Assembly (NCBI GenBank): GCA_003990745.1
Contig: RBNI01005566.1
Coordinates: forward strand, 1 to 12,397
Reading direction: 5' to 3'
Length of the DNA: 12,397 nucleotides
From: Jimgerdemannia flammicorona
Lineage: Eukaryota; Mucoromycota; Endogonomycetes; Endogonales; Endogonaceae
The notes beneath the pieces are model-generated. The model made no database searches and was not told where the DNA came from. It saw nothing but the letters and a program-made list of their open reading frames with translations. Below, piece by piece: positions 1 through 8,160 of the stretch (position 1 is its first letter; the number at the start of each line of letters is the position of its first letter). The position numbers and the translations under genes are program-made.

Positions 1-11
1 GGGGGGGGGGG
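1..11. repeat. G homopolymer at left edge
   Basis: Eleven G in a row open the window. Together with the C run at the other end this looks like the edge of an assembled contig broken at a homopolymer. On the minus strand it could also be the start of a proline-codon run. Confidence 0.6.
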
Positions 12-30
12 TGGGAGGCTCGACGTCCAT
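1..30 (-). CDS. Possible 5' end of an off-window gene (N-terminus MDVEPPTPPP)
   Basis: On the minus strand an ATG at 30-28 is preceded by a pyrimidine-rich stretch (about 31-60), as is common just before fungal start codons. It opens a frame reading M-D-V-E-P-P-T-P-P-P up to the window edge. If real, this is the start of a gene on the same strand as the upstream monooxygenase, with a proline-rich N-terminus, and the terminal G run is simply its proline codons. Ten codons cannot identify a product, and the frame could be chance. No function is proposed. Confidence 0.22.
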   Translation of the reverse strand, partial: MDVEPPTPPP

Positions 31-242
31 CGAGAGGGGTTGGATGGAGAAAGAGAATAGCCAGCATGAGTTGCTTCTCCGTGGATGAGTGGAGAGGTAA
101 CTTGACAAGTGTACAATCGCAAACACGTATTTTCAAATTCCATCGTCAACACTACAAGAACTCAATCGCTTGTCGGAGTAGAAAAAAGGCTCTGACAAAG
201 CTGTGTAGTAGCCACGACCTCTTCAGGTTCAAAAGGAGACGA

Positions 243-265
243 TTTTTTTTTTTTTTTTTTTTTTT
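243..265. repeat. Poly(T) run, 23 nt
   Basis: Twenty-three uninterrupted T on the plus strand (poly(A) on the minus strand), followed by an AT-rich segment. It could be a simple homopolymer or the relic of a poly(A) tail inserted in minus orientation; no flanking target-site duplication was seen. Confidence 0.9.
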
Positions 266-288
266 AATATTAATAACAAACCTTTTTT

Positions 289-318
289 AAAATAAAATAA
301 AATAAAATAAAATAAAAT
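289..318. repeat. (AAAAT)6 pentanucleotide microsatellite
   Basis: Six perfect consecutive AAAAT units lie 23 nt after the poly(T) run, in intergenic DNA. The array is likely length-variable. Confidence 0.95.
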
Positions 319-426
319 CTTGGGCCAGCATACGACATGACTTCACCTAATAATCTGATAAAATAGGAATTGCTTTAATAATGACATTAAATATCCTTCG
401 AAAGTTTTGTAATCAAGCACGGTCTT

Positions 427-437
427 TTTATTTTATT
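427..437 (-). terminator. Overlapping AATAAA polyadenylation signals of the monooxygenase gene
   Basis: Two overlapping TTTATT hexamers on the plus strand read AATAAA on the minus strand, about 170-180 nt beyond the monooxygenase stop codon. This is a plausible 3'-end signal. Fungal poly(A) signals are loose, so the assignment is tentative. Confidence 0.4.
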
Positions 438-605
438 TTTCCGTGAAATATGGCGTTTAAACTATTTTTCTAAACGTCAACAAAATTTGAATATGTTATT
501 ATGGATAACACTCCCGATAAAGAACTGACTACATTAAACTAATTATATTTCTACGAGTGGGTCATTAGATTGCCAGTACTAACGTATTTGGAAAAATGGC
601 TTTCG

Positions 606-2875
606 CTACGATCTAGCGAGCAAAAACCCGTCAAAGTAGTCTTCAAGAGTCGAGAAATCTTGCAAGGTCACGGACGCTCCTACGTGTTCATCTGGTCTTA
701 ATACAAACGCAGCTCCGCCCTCAGTCGCACCGTATTTGACATGCATCCGATTCATTTTGTCCACCAGAATCGTGTGCTGGCTCAAGAACTGCAACTCGCC
801 AGCATGGTGCAGGATCTTTGTCGTCGTCGTCACCCATAGGAACTTGATCAGGGGGCTGGAATCCCGCAAGCGGAACCGATTGACAAATGAATTTGGGTTG
901 CTCAAATGTTCATGAATTTTACACAATTCCGCAACCGTGGCCGACGACAATGTTGGATCTCCTACGAACACCAGGATGTAAAACCTGCCGGCTTCCTTGA
1001 ATTGATCGTGAAGCCATACCTCCGAGCCATCTTTGCGATACAAGGTTCCATTCAGCGCGATTTGACCAATGCGAATTCTAGGGTGCAGCTCAGAGATGCA
1101 AAATTCTGTTGAGTTGATCATGTTGGGACTATACTCAATATCTGTCCCTATCGACATGCGGAGAGCTCGATTCGTCGCATACGCTAGCTCTCTCATAATC
1201 GTTGCGGTATCCGTGGCACCGCCGGGAACATTGCGGCCCATCTGTAGACGAGTGGTGCTATCTGAATACGCCTGAATTCGGGCTATGATCTCTCTTCGCT
1301 CCGAGTCAAAGGTGTCCAAGATATCCAAGGATGCAAGTCCTTGATCGTAAAGGTGGAGCTTCCAGAACAAGTTGTAAACGTCACCGAACCCGAGATTTAG
1401 TCCTGATATCAATAGTCGAATGATCGGTCATAACTGGTTAGGCTGATGATTTAGGTAAAGTGCAACCTATTTGAATCTGTCACTAACCTTGACCTGTTTT
1501 CGGGCTTTGCACATGTATCGCATCCCCAACAAGGAAGACGCGGTTGCTAGCGCTGAAAGCAGCAGCAACGAGCACATTGACTGGTGGAATATATATATAA
1601 ATATATATTAGTAACAAGATATCACCCAAATTAGAAGGCATGGCTGAACTCTTACCAGAGTAGGTAGTGAAGTATGTCACATTGTCAACCAGCAACTCAT
1701 TGGGCTCCAGAATTCTCCGTATTTTTTCCACAAATTGATCTAAAGTTGCTGTGATTCCCAATGGCATAGGCGAGTCATCGTTTAGCGGAACAGCTATTTT
1801 ATACATTCCATATTCGCTCTTCGGGTAGCATAGAATTGTTCCCCATTTGCTGCTCTTGTGCACACTGTACGGAAACGTAAGGCTCGTAATCAATGATTGA
1901 AGGTGACGGATCGAATGCAAAGCTTCACTGCATTTATGGTAGTAATACCTACATCAAGCTGCGTGCGTCCGGATGTTTCAGCTGTCCAGCTACGTCGATG
2001 TTTCCGGAAATATACTCATTATTGACTCCCTCGAAGGGAATCGCCAGCTTTTTTCGAACAAAAGAACGTGCGCCGTCTGCAGCTATCAAATATCTAGATT
2101 GCACGAGCTCCGTGGACACGCCGCCAGTACGGGCCGGCTTGCTCAATGTAATTGTGATGGGGTAGGTGCTTTGGCCAGCTTCGGCTTCGGCGTCGTTGAT
2201 GTCAAGTCCCACCACCGTAACAGATCTTTCCACACGTACCCCGAGCTTCTCCAGACGGTTGATTAAGATATTCTCCAGGTCTGACTGTGCCATGAAGGTA
2301 TACATGCTCTTATATTTGCAATTCTAACCATTTGATTATAGAGTCATTATGGTTATTAGCGCTACTATTTAAAAATGATCAAGTAAACATGTGCTTGGGG
2401 CTGATCAATAAAGACCTACTATACAAACCTCGTCGCTCATTGACACCGTCCCAACTTTCTGAGAGTCGCTGTAATAAACAACCTCGGATACTTTGCAACC
2501 TATTCGTTCGAAATCCCCGGCGACGTTCAAAAATGGTTTTGAGAAAATCTCAAGCTGCCTGGGGAATACGTTATCCGCCTTCCCTGATTTTACAGGACAT
2601 GGAAGCCTATCTACAGACGGCAGTCATGTTTTAGTCCATAAACCTGCTCAGTTCCTCAACATACCAAATACTATGCTTCAAACAAGATCAACCTACCTAC
2701 AATCCTGACTTTGTATCCCAACTGAACAAATAGAATTGCTGAATAGAGGCCTGGCAACGACAAAGAAATGTCATCAATAATTAAAGCATACAAGAGGACA
2801 TACTACGGTCGAACGGCGATGACACCTACCGACTGGGCCGGCCCCTGCGACGAAGATGTCTGTCTCTATAGTCAT
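606..2875 (-). CDS. FAD-dependent aromatic-ring monooxygenase (phenol 2-monooxygenase-like)
   Basis: Predicted flavoprotein hydroxylase that would use FAD, NAD(P)H and oxygen to hydroxylate a phenolic or similar substrate. My model has seven exons: 2875-2830, 2750-2697, 2610-2429, 2308-1953, 1864-1656, 1580-1488 and 1402-606, giving 578 aa with every junction GT-AG and in phase. Visible motifs: the FAD dinucleotide fold GAGPVG (residues 11-16), the FAD/NADPH motif AADGARSFVR (170-179), and GDAIHVQSPKTGQG (301-314), which binds the flavin ribityl/pyrophosphate; the usual form is GDAAH. The C-terminal ~180 residues, ending near the RPDEHVG segment, fit the thioredoxin-like domain of the phenol hydroxylase family. 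Length is normal for the family. There is no signal peptide, so it is probably cytosolic. The substrate cannot be told from sequence; a role in secondary metabolism is the main alternative to catabolism. Confidence 0.9.
1589..1610. repeat. AT-dinucleotide tract inside monooxygenase intron 5
   Basis: A nearly pure AT alternation fills part of the 75-nt intron (1581-1655), directly next to the 3' splice site of that intron. Similar TA tracts sit in both introns of the eisosome gene. Confidence 0.85.
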
Positions 2876-2937
2876 TCGACGATCAAGGACTGTGTGGAGT
2901 TTCAAAAAGAATGAAAGACGTGAGAATTTACTTGGGG

Positions 2938-2945
2938 TTTATATA
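2938..2945 (-). promoter_or_regulatory. TATA box of the monooxygenase gene
   Basis: TATATAAA on the minus strand lies 63-70 nt upstream of the monooxygenase start codon, a normal distance for a fungal core promoter. It supports the ATG at 2875-2873, whose frame leads directly into the FAD-binding fold. Confidence 0.6.
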
Positions 2946-3577
2946 ACCGAACGTTCATGCCATTGGTCTGAGGCTATCACAAAATCTTATCAAACCATAA
3001 TACTTAAATACTCATGCACTTACCCAATAGAGCTCGGAAGCTCAAACATATTGAAGTTGACATTGTTCTTCTGTTCCGAAATGTTGATGTGACGTCTGGA
3101 TTCGACGGGTTAAAGCCGCGATGCTTCGGTGAGATCTTTTTTAAACATCCGCAACCCAATGACAAGGGTGCTCGTTTATGCAGGTTGCTTTTTAGTGTCG
3201 CATTGCTCAATACGACTGATACGGGCTGGAGGCCATTTGTTCCACATTGACAACGATGATCTATCTCGATGGATGTCCGGTAACATGATTCGTGGAAGAT
3301 TCCAATGAAAACTGTCACAACCGCTCGAAACAAGATTTGATCGATTATGCCTAACGTGCGGGTAATGATCGCTATTGCGTTGCTGACAGAAAGCGATGAA
3401 GGCAGAGGAATTTTGTTTTCGAGCTTTCGTGTTTTGGCGTGGTTTGAAACCACCATCAATGAATTTTGAGCTACAGTTATTGGGCATACGTGAGTCGGGG
3501 TTTAGGCCTCGTGTCTATTCGGAAATAAAAAGATCACAAGACACTCAGAAGCACAGAAGGAGGTGGTATAGGGGAGA

Positions 3578-3593
3578 TTTTTTTTTTTTTTTT
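3578..3593. repeat. Poly(T) run, 16 nt
   Basis: Sixteen T on the plus strand, followed by TTTCCCAG, so it resembles a polypyrimidine tract before a 3' splice site on the plus strand. On the minus strand it is a poly(A) tract just after a small ORF. The sequence alone does not decide between these readings. Confidence 0.9.
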
Positions 3594-3608
3594 GATATTT
3601 CCCAGATG

Positions 3609-3761
3609 CTAATTGGTCTCTGCCTCAATAAATCCGAGAGCCTGACCATCATGTAAGTTGCTGCGCTCCAGTCCGAGAGAGAACGGATTGTAGCAAAGAA
3701 TTGAAGCCACTGGTGGATTGAAGAATATCCGAAGCTGACCTTGGCTTTTGACGCGGCTCAT
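3609..3761 (-). other. Unassigned 50-codon ORF followed by a poly(A) tract
   Basis: An ATG at 3761-3759 opens a frame of 50 codons ending in TAG at 3611-3609, containing segments such as LRIFFNPPVASIL and NPFSLGLERSN. About 15 nt after the stop codon comes a run of 16 A (minus strand), and about 12 nt upstream of the ATG is a TGACGTCA palindrome. I do not recognise the product. It could be a tiny gene, the tail of a retroposed copy, or chance. Confidence 0.15.
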
Positions 3762-3772
3762 GAAATTAGCAG

Positions 3773-3827
3773 TGACGTCACGAAGACGCTGCGCGAACTG
3801 CGCACACAGTTCCGAGCAATATATAAT
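3773..3827 (+). promoter_or_regulatory. CRE palindrome plus TATA-like element without a clear gene
   Basis: TGACGTCA (3773-3780) is followed by TATATAAT (3820-3827), a spacing of about 40 nt as in a plus-strand core promoter. Downstream, ATGs near 3868 and 3881 meet stops almost at once and no longer frame follows. TGACGTCA is the classical site for bZIP factors of the CREB/ATF type. The module may drive a noncoding RNA, act on the minus strand, or be a remnant. Confidence 0.35.
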
Positions 3828-4298
3828 GCACGGATCACAAAATATTCACCACGACAACGGAAACGTATGCCGTGACAATATGAGAAACGATTAGGAAGCT
3901 CCTTCCCGACGATCGCGACCTCTCCAACATTTTTGCAAGAAACATATAATGCAGATATAATAGCTACGATTCAAAAAGTCTTTATCTCGAAACCCTTCAT
4001 TGCAACCCTAATGCACATGGCTGTGGAGCAAATGCAGTTTTGGCGAAGGCTATTTAGAAGTAATACAAATCAGTGAGTTAGTACAAGATTGTATGTTAAA
4101 CTATCCGATAATTCCGCCTAATAAATGAGCAAGACTCTGCCACCCATTATCATCCCACAACAAATCTTACCGACAAACGAAAAGCGCTCTCTCGCATAGC
4201 AACAATCGTCCAACACATTACCTCCCCGCCCCCTCTCAACGTCACCCGACATCCTACCTCCTCCATTCTCGCCATCCCCTTCATTTGTCTCAACCCCC

Positions 4299-4810
4299 TC
4301 ACACCGCCAATGACCTGAAGCACACACGCTCCATCTCGTGTATCGCCACGTCCAGCTCGTCCCTCAGTCTCACGACCCGCCGGCGGATCTCGTCTCGCTG
4401 CTCTGTCAGCACGCGGGACCGCGTCGCCGTCAGTTGCGTCAGTGTCTTGGTGTCGTTCAGCAACAGGTGCTGTTTCAGGTCCGTGATGAGCGTTAACAGG
4501 GCCTCAGAAGAACGAACCTGTGGAAATAGTAAGGGAGAGAGAGAGAGAGAGAGATGAATGTTGGATATGGTGCAGGAAGCGGGGGAGGGAAAGAATGGAA
4601 AGGGGGGGGACGTACGATCTGGGCGGCCTGGCTTTCGATCTGGTACCCCTCCTGCGCGACAACGAACTTGTCTTTGTCTTTGATCTCGGCGACCTTGACA
4701 ATGTCGTTGAACGAGTCGACCAGCTTATCGACGTGCTCATCAATGTGTTTGTTGTACTGCTCCTCGATCTGGCGCATGACGGAGACGGTGTTTGTGGCAA
4801 CGGCGGTCAT
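4299..4810 (-). CDS. MED22: Mediator of RNA polymerase II transcription subunit 22
   Basis: MED22 (Srb6 in yeast, Surf5 in animals) is a small head-module subunit of Mediator, acting in the nucleus between transcription factors and RNA polymerase II. Exon 1 (4810-4616) and exon 2 (4517-4299) join in phase 0 across a 98-nt intron, giving 137 aa, close to the yeast protein and shorter than the human one. The family pattern is clear: YNKHIDEHVDKLVDSFNDIV, then AAQIVRSSEALLTLITDLKQ spanning the exon junction (compare the IVRAGESLMKLVSDLKQ stretch of animals), LLLND, and a charged helix ending RLRDELDVAIHEME. Nearly all of it should be alpha-helical or coiled coil. The start is supported by the family beginning just after it. 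The gene is head to head with the aldehyde dehydrogenase, 356 bp away. Confidence 0.93.
4535..4554. repeat. (GA)10 microsatellite in the MED22 intron
   Basis: Ten GA units on the plus strand read (TC)10 on the transcribed sense strand. They sit 15 nt before the intron's CAG acceptor, so the microsatellite serves as the polypyrimidine tract of that splice site. Length changes could affect splicing. Confidence 0.85.
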
Positions 4811-4890
4811 GGGGGTGATGGTGGGTGGGTGGTGTGTGGTGGGTGGTGTGTGGTGTGTGGGTGGTGGATGGGTGGTGGGTGGGTGGCTTG
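4811..4890. repeat. G/T-rich simple repeat upstream of MED22
   Basis: About 80 nt of irregular GGGTGGT/GTGTGG units on the plus strand (C/A-rich on the MED22 sense strand) directly abut the MED22 start codon and probably cover its 5' UTR. Several GGG runs are close enough to fold as a G-quadruplex on the template strand. Confidence 0.8.
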
Positions 4891-4907
4891 GGTCGTAAAT
4901 CGCGGGA

Positions 4908-4919
4908 TGACGTCACGTG
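4908..4919. promoter_or_regulatory. Composite CRE/E-box TGACGTCACGTG in a divergent promoter
   Basis: TGACGTCA (4908-4915) and CACGTG (4914-4919) overlap by two bases. The element lies 98 bp from the MED22 start and 248 bp from the dehydrogenase start, so it could serve both genes. TGACGTCA is typical of bZIP and CACGTG of bHLH (Cbf1-type) factors; which factor binds here is unknown. Confidence 0.5.
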
Positions 4920-5067
4920 TGGTTGATAAGATACGGCATGCACATCGTTTGACATGTATGCTTTGAAAATGACCATCGGAAGACAGGGTCTAGGCTTTTC
5001 GGCACGGCCCAGGTCACCCCTGCTTTCGCATATCTCACGCACGGACTTGCGTGCCAGTGACACAATC

Positions 5068-5102
5068 CACGTGACCCGAGCGAGGGTCCCAGTCTTTAAA
5101 TT
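5068..5102 (+). promoter_or_regulatory. E-box and TATA-like element of the aldehyde dehydrogenase promoter
   Basis: CACGTG (5068-5073), followed by C/G-rich sequence and TTTAAATT (5095-5102), lies 65-99 nt upstream of the dehydrogenase ATG. A CT-rich stretch (about 5103-5150) then leads to the start codon, as usual for well-expressed fungal genes. Confidence 0.5.
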
Positions 5103-5166
5103 TCCCACACCTCCTACGCATTTCCCATCTCTCCTCATTTCTTCTTTTTCAACCAAAACTTCAATC

Positions 5167-7582
5167 ATGTCTCCGCCCGCCGATCTGCAGACTATCACCT
5201 TGCCCAGTGGCAAGCAGATCCAAGGTATTTAAAAGTCGAAACAACCATGCCCCCCCCCAAAAAAAGGAACCGCAGCGTAGCCGCATATACATGTGGCCCA
5301 TGTCGAGGGGGGATCTAAGACGCGTGCGAAAGAGGCGTTCAGAGACGACACCACTTTGTTTTTCGCAAACGTAATCCATGAATGAAACATTTTCGTTCAA
5401 CCCACTGACCTGCCCACTCTTCATACCCCCTACAGTCCACACTCACCTCTTCATCAACAACGAGTTCGTCCCCGGTACCTCCGGCAAGACCTTCGAAACC
5501 ATCAATCCTACCAACGGCAAGCCCATCATCGCCGTTCAGGAGGCGACCGAGGCCGATGTCGACAAGGCTGTCGCCGTTGCGACCGAGGTAAATGAAGCTT
5601 TTTCTTACACTCCTCCTTCCATCGTGTGTTAGAACAAAATGTCTACTTCCCTCCTTGGAGTCGCGATCCAATATAAAAATTAACACTGCTTTTCATATTA
5701 CGCGCTCCCTCGCCCCATCACAGTGCTTTGAGAAAGTCTGGAAGAAAGTCGCGGCCGCTGAACGCGGTAAGTTGATCTTTAAGCTCGCGGATCTGATCGA
5801 ACGCGACGCGGAAAGTTTGGCGATACTGGAGGCCCTCGATAATGGCAAGTCGTACAAGATTGCTCTCGAGGGTGACATCGTCGACTCCGTTGGTTGCTAC
5901 CGCTACTTCGCCGGATGGGCCGACAAGATCCATGGCAAGACCATCGAGACCACAAACGACAAACTGTGCTACACTAGGCACGAACCAGTCGGCGTCGTCG
6001 GTGCCATCATTGTGAGTACCGTGGCAAGAGTCTGTCTGGGAGGAGGGGCTATTGCTGATTTAAGGATAGTCTTTGCTGACCCTCGTGGCCACATCTTTGT
6101 GTAGCCGTGGAACTACCCCATTATGATGTCCGCTTGGAAGCTTGCCCCTGCCCTCGCCTGTGGCAACTGCAGTAAAGTATCCATACCTCGTGTCCTATGT
6201 TTCATGTATTTTGTCGTCACATTTGCTCATTACCTTTCTCACCTCTTTCAAAATAGTCGTCCTCAAGACCTCCGAGTATACTCCCCTGTCCGCCTTGAAG
6301 TTCGCTGAGCTCGTCAAGGAAGCCGGTTTCCCTCCTGTGAGTATTATCATTCATAGGCAGTGAGCTAACCGCCACGTGATGTCACAATCTGTTTATTTGC
6401 TGACCTTGCTTGACCTTATTTTGTATCTTCTTTTGTGCAGGGCGTCGTTAATATCCTGTCTGGTTATGGTAGCCCAAGTGAGTACGCTGCTCTTCTATAT
6501 TTCTTGCATCGCACCATCATATACAAGTAACCAACCATGCCGCTCTTACCCTCCTCCTCAGCCGGCGCCTACCTCGCCAGCCACCCTGGCGTCTCCAAAC
6601 TCGCCTTCACCGGTTCGACCCTGACGGGCCGCAAGATTCTCGAGTCCTCTGCCAAGAGCAACCTTAAGAAGATTCAGCTTGAGCTCGGCGGCAAATCAGC
6701 CAACATTGTCTGCGCGGACGCTGACCTAGACGAGGCGGTCAAGTGGACCACGGCCGGCATCTTCAACAACCACGGTCAGTCCTGCAACGCAGGTTCCCGC
6801 ATCTATGTCCACGAGTCTCTGGCTCACGAATTCATCGAACGCTTCAAGAAGGAGGCCCTCGCAATCAAGGTCGGCGACCCGTTCCACGAAGAAACCTTCC
6901 AGGGCCCGCAGATCTCACAGGTCCAGTTCGACAAGATTCTCGGCTACATCGAATCCGGCAAGAAGGAAGGTGCCCGCGTTGTCACTGGCGGCGCTAGGTG
7001 GGGTACCGTGGGTTATTTCGTCCAGCCCACCGTGTTCGCCGACTGTAAGGACGAGATGAAAATCATGCAGGAGGAGATCTTTGGGCCCGTCGTCTCCATC
7101 GCTACGTTCAAGACTGTCGAGGAGGCGATCGAGAGGGCAAACGGAACGTCGTATGGGCTCGCGGGTGGCGTGTTCACCAAGGATCTGTCGACCGCCATCA
7201 GGGTGTCGAATGAGTTGAAGGCCGGGACCGTGTGGGTGAATTGCTTTGATTTGTTCGATCAGGTAAGACGATGGACTGGGATGTTATATTGTGTTTTATG
7301 TGGATGTCGATGAGCGATCGGTTGCTTAAAATGCTCGCCTTTCCTAATACGTTCTCCTGCCACCATTATCGCGCAGAGTACTCCCTTCGGTGGCTACAAA
7401 GTAAGATAATCTTATGGTTTCTTCCATAATCGGGGGGTTTTTTCTATTAAACACCTGTTTACTGTACCGTCACTCTCTCTCCTCCTCAAAAATAGCAATC
7501 CGGCTTCGGCAAGGAACTCGGCGAGTATGCACTGCACGAGTACACCCAGGTCAAGTCCGTTAAGATCAAAATCGACCCTTAA
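5167..7582 (+). CDS. Aldehyde dehydrogenase (NAD(P)+), class 1/2 type
   Basis: Oxidises aldehydes to carboxylic acids with NAD(P)+, forming a thiohemiacetal on a cysteine; most likely cytosolic, as no targeting sequence is seen. Nine exons: 5167-5224, 5436-5587, 5724-6011, 6105-6171, 6257-6336, 6441-6477, 6562-7262, 7377-7400 and 7496-7582. The sum is 1494 nt, or 497 aa, the normal family length, with all introns GT-AG. Conserved sites: PWNYP with Asn169, FTGST (243-247, the nucleotide-binding loop), LELGGK with Glu268 as general base, GQSCNAGSR with nucleophile Cys302, EEIFGPV, and FGGYK-QSG split across exons 8 and 9. Numbering coincides with mature human ALDH2. It resembles fungal aldA-type enzymes used on ethanol-derived and other aldehydes; the true substrate is unknown. 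Exon 8 is only 24 nt. Confidence 0.95.
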
Positions 7583-7703
7583 GTGCGCAATGAAACGAGG
7601 AGTCGCATTCTGGGCTGCAATTAGCGTTAGGATTCCGCAGTGAGGGGTGTAGCTCCGTTTTACATGTATATTTTTTTCTTAAATTGTTCTGAAAAAGCAA
7701 AAC

Positions 7704-7709
7704 AATAAA
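7704..7709 (+). terminator. AATAAA polyadenylation signal of the aldehyde dehydrogenase gene
   Basis: AATAAA within an A-rich stretch, 122 nt after the stop codon and just downstream of a T-rich segment, a good candidate for the mRNA 3' end. Confidence 0.55.
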
Positions 7710-7760
7710 AGCAAAACATCTGTGAATAGTGTCATCGAGAAAGTTGTGCGTACAGCAGGA

Positions 7761-7819
7761 GTGTGCAAATGGATGAAGTATGATATACGTGACTGGTGTG
7801 CAAGTCGATGAAGTATGAT
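7761..7819. repeat. Imperfect direct repeat, two 24-nt copies 35 nt apart
   Basis: Copies at 7761-7784 and 7796-7819 both begin GTGTGCAA and end GATGAAGTATGAT; they match at 22 of 24 bases. No coding explanation is apparent. Confidence 0.85.
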
Positions 7820-7897
7820 GGGGTCAATTTACCCAAAGGCGTTGCACGTGATGTTGACGTCACTGGCCGTTTGAGGTTCTTATATGAAATTGACCCC
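7820..7897. promoter_or_regulatory. Inverted repeat enclosing E-box and CRE, with TATA-like element
   Basis: The 11-bp arms GGGGTCAATTT (7820-7830) and AAATTGACCCC (7887-7897) are perfectly complementary. Between them lie CACGTG (7845-7850), TGACGTCA (7855-7862) and TATATGAA (7881-7888). The arrangement resembles a regulated promoter but lies between two convergent gene ends, and no gene follows on either strand within a normal distance. Confidence 0.4.
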
Positions 7898-8160
7898 CCC
7901 GTCCGGTCATCCTCCATCTCCATCTCAAGAATTCGAAGTGATCGTCAATTCGAAGATGACTGATGAATGGATTTATAATGCAAAAAGTCCATTTCGTGGA
8001 TAGTAGTACATATACAGTGTGACGAAACAACCTTCCCTCCTTGATCCTTGATCAAATTCTCCTTCGACCTTCCGCCAAATCACCATAGCTACCATCGCCA
8101 TCCGCCTTAAATTTGACGGTACGTCCCTTGCTACTGCTGCCTTGGCTGCCCCGGTTAGCC

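Larger units (their letters stand above)
31..605. other. AT-rich intergenic stretch without a supported gene
   Basis: This stretch separates the monooxygenase stop codon from the possible gene at the left edge. It holds a 23-T run, an AAAAT microsatellite and minus-strand AATAAA signals. A plus-strand frame at 66-290 runs through the T run as polyphenylalanine and resembles nothing, so I do not call it. Confidence 0.6.
2876..4298. other. Gene-poor intergenic region, 1.4 kb
   Basis: No frame here resembles a known protein. Several overlapping frames of 70-150 codons on both strands between 2856 and 3660 have no recognisable domain, no shared splice model and unremarkable composition, so they are not called. 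The region contains the monooxygenase promoter, a 16-T run, a 50-codon minus-strand ORF beside it, and a TGACGTCA/TATA module. It may hold decayed or noncoding transcription units. Confidence 0.5.
7583..8160. other. Convergent intergenic region between aldehyde dehydrogenase and eisosome genes
   Basis: The 3' ends of two genes face each other here. Besides a poly(A) signal it carries a 24-nt direct repeat, an 11-bp inverted repeat enclosing CACGTG and TGACGTCA, and a TATA-like element. An ATG at 7954 opens only 15 codons, and a 63-codon minus-strand frame (7923-7732) has no recognisable features; neither is called. Confidence 0.55.

Noticed and set aside
66..290. 74-codon plus-strand frame near the left edge
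   Set aside because: The end is polyphenylalanine from a 23-T run and the rest resembles no family.
3060..3140. Possible tRNA B-box (GGATTCGACGGG)
   Set aside because: No matching A-box or cloverleaf stems could be found around it.
3004..3487. 151- and 103-codon minus-strand frames in the gene-poor region
   Set aside because: No recognisable domain, overlapping each other and plus-strand frames, with no supporting splice sites or promoter that I could match.
4520..4966. 148-codon plus-strand frame over MED22
   Set aside because: It runs through the intron microsatellite and the G/T-rich repeat, antisense to a clearly conserved gene, and its product is low-complexity.
606..7582. Biosynthetic or catabolic gene cluster of monooxygenase and aldehyde dehydrogenase
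   Set aside because: A Mediator subunit and 1.4 kb of gene-poor DNA separate them, there is no backbone enzyme, transporter or pathway regulator, and orientations differ.
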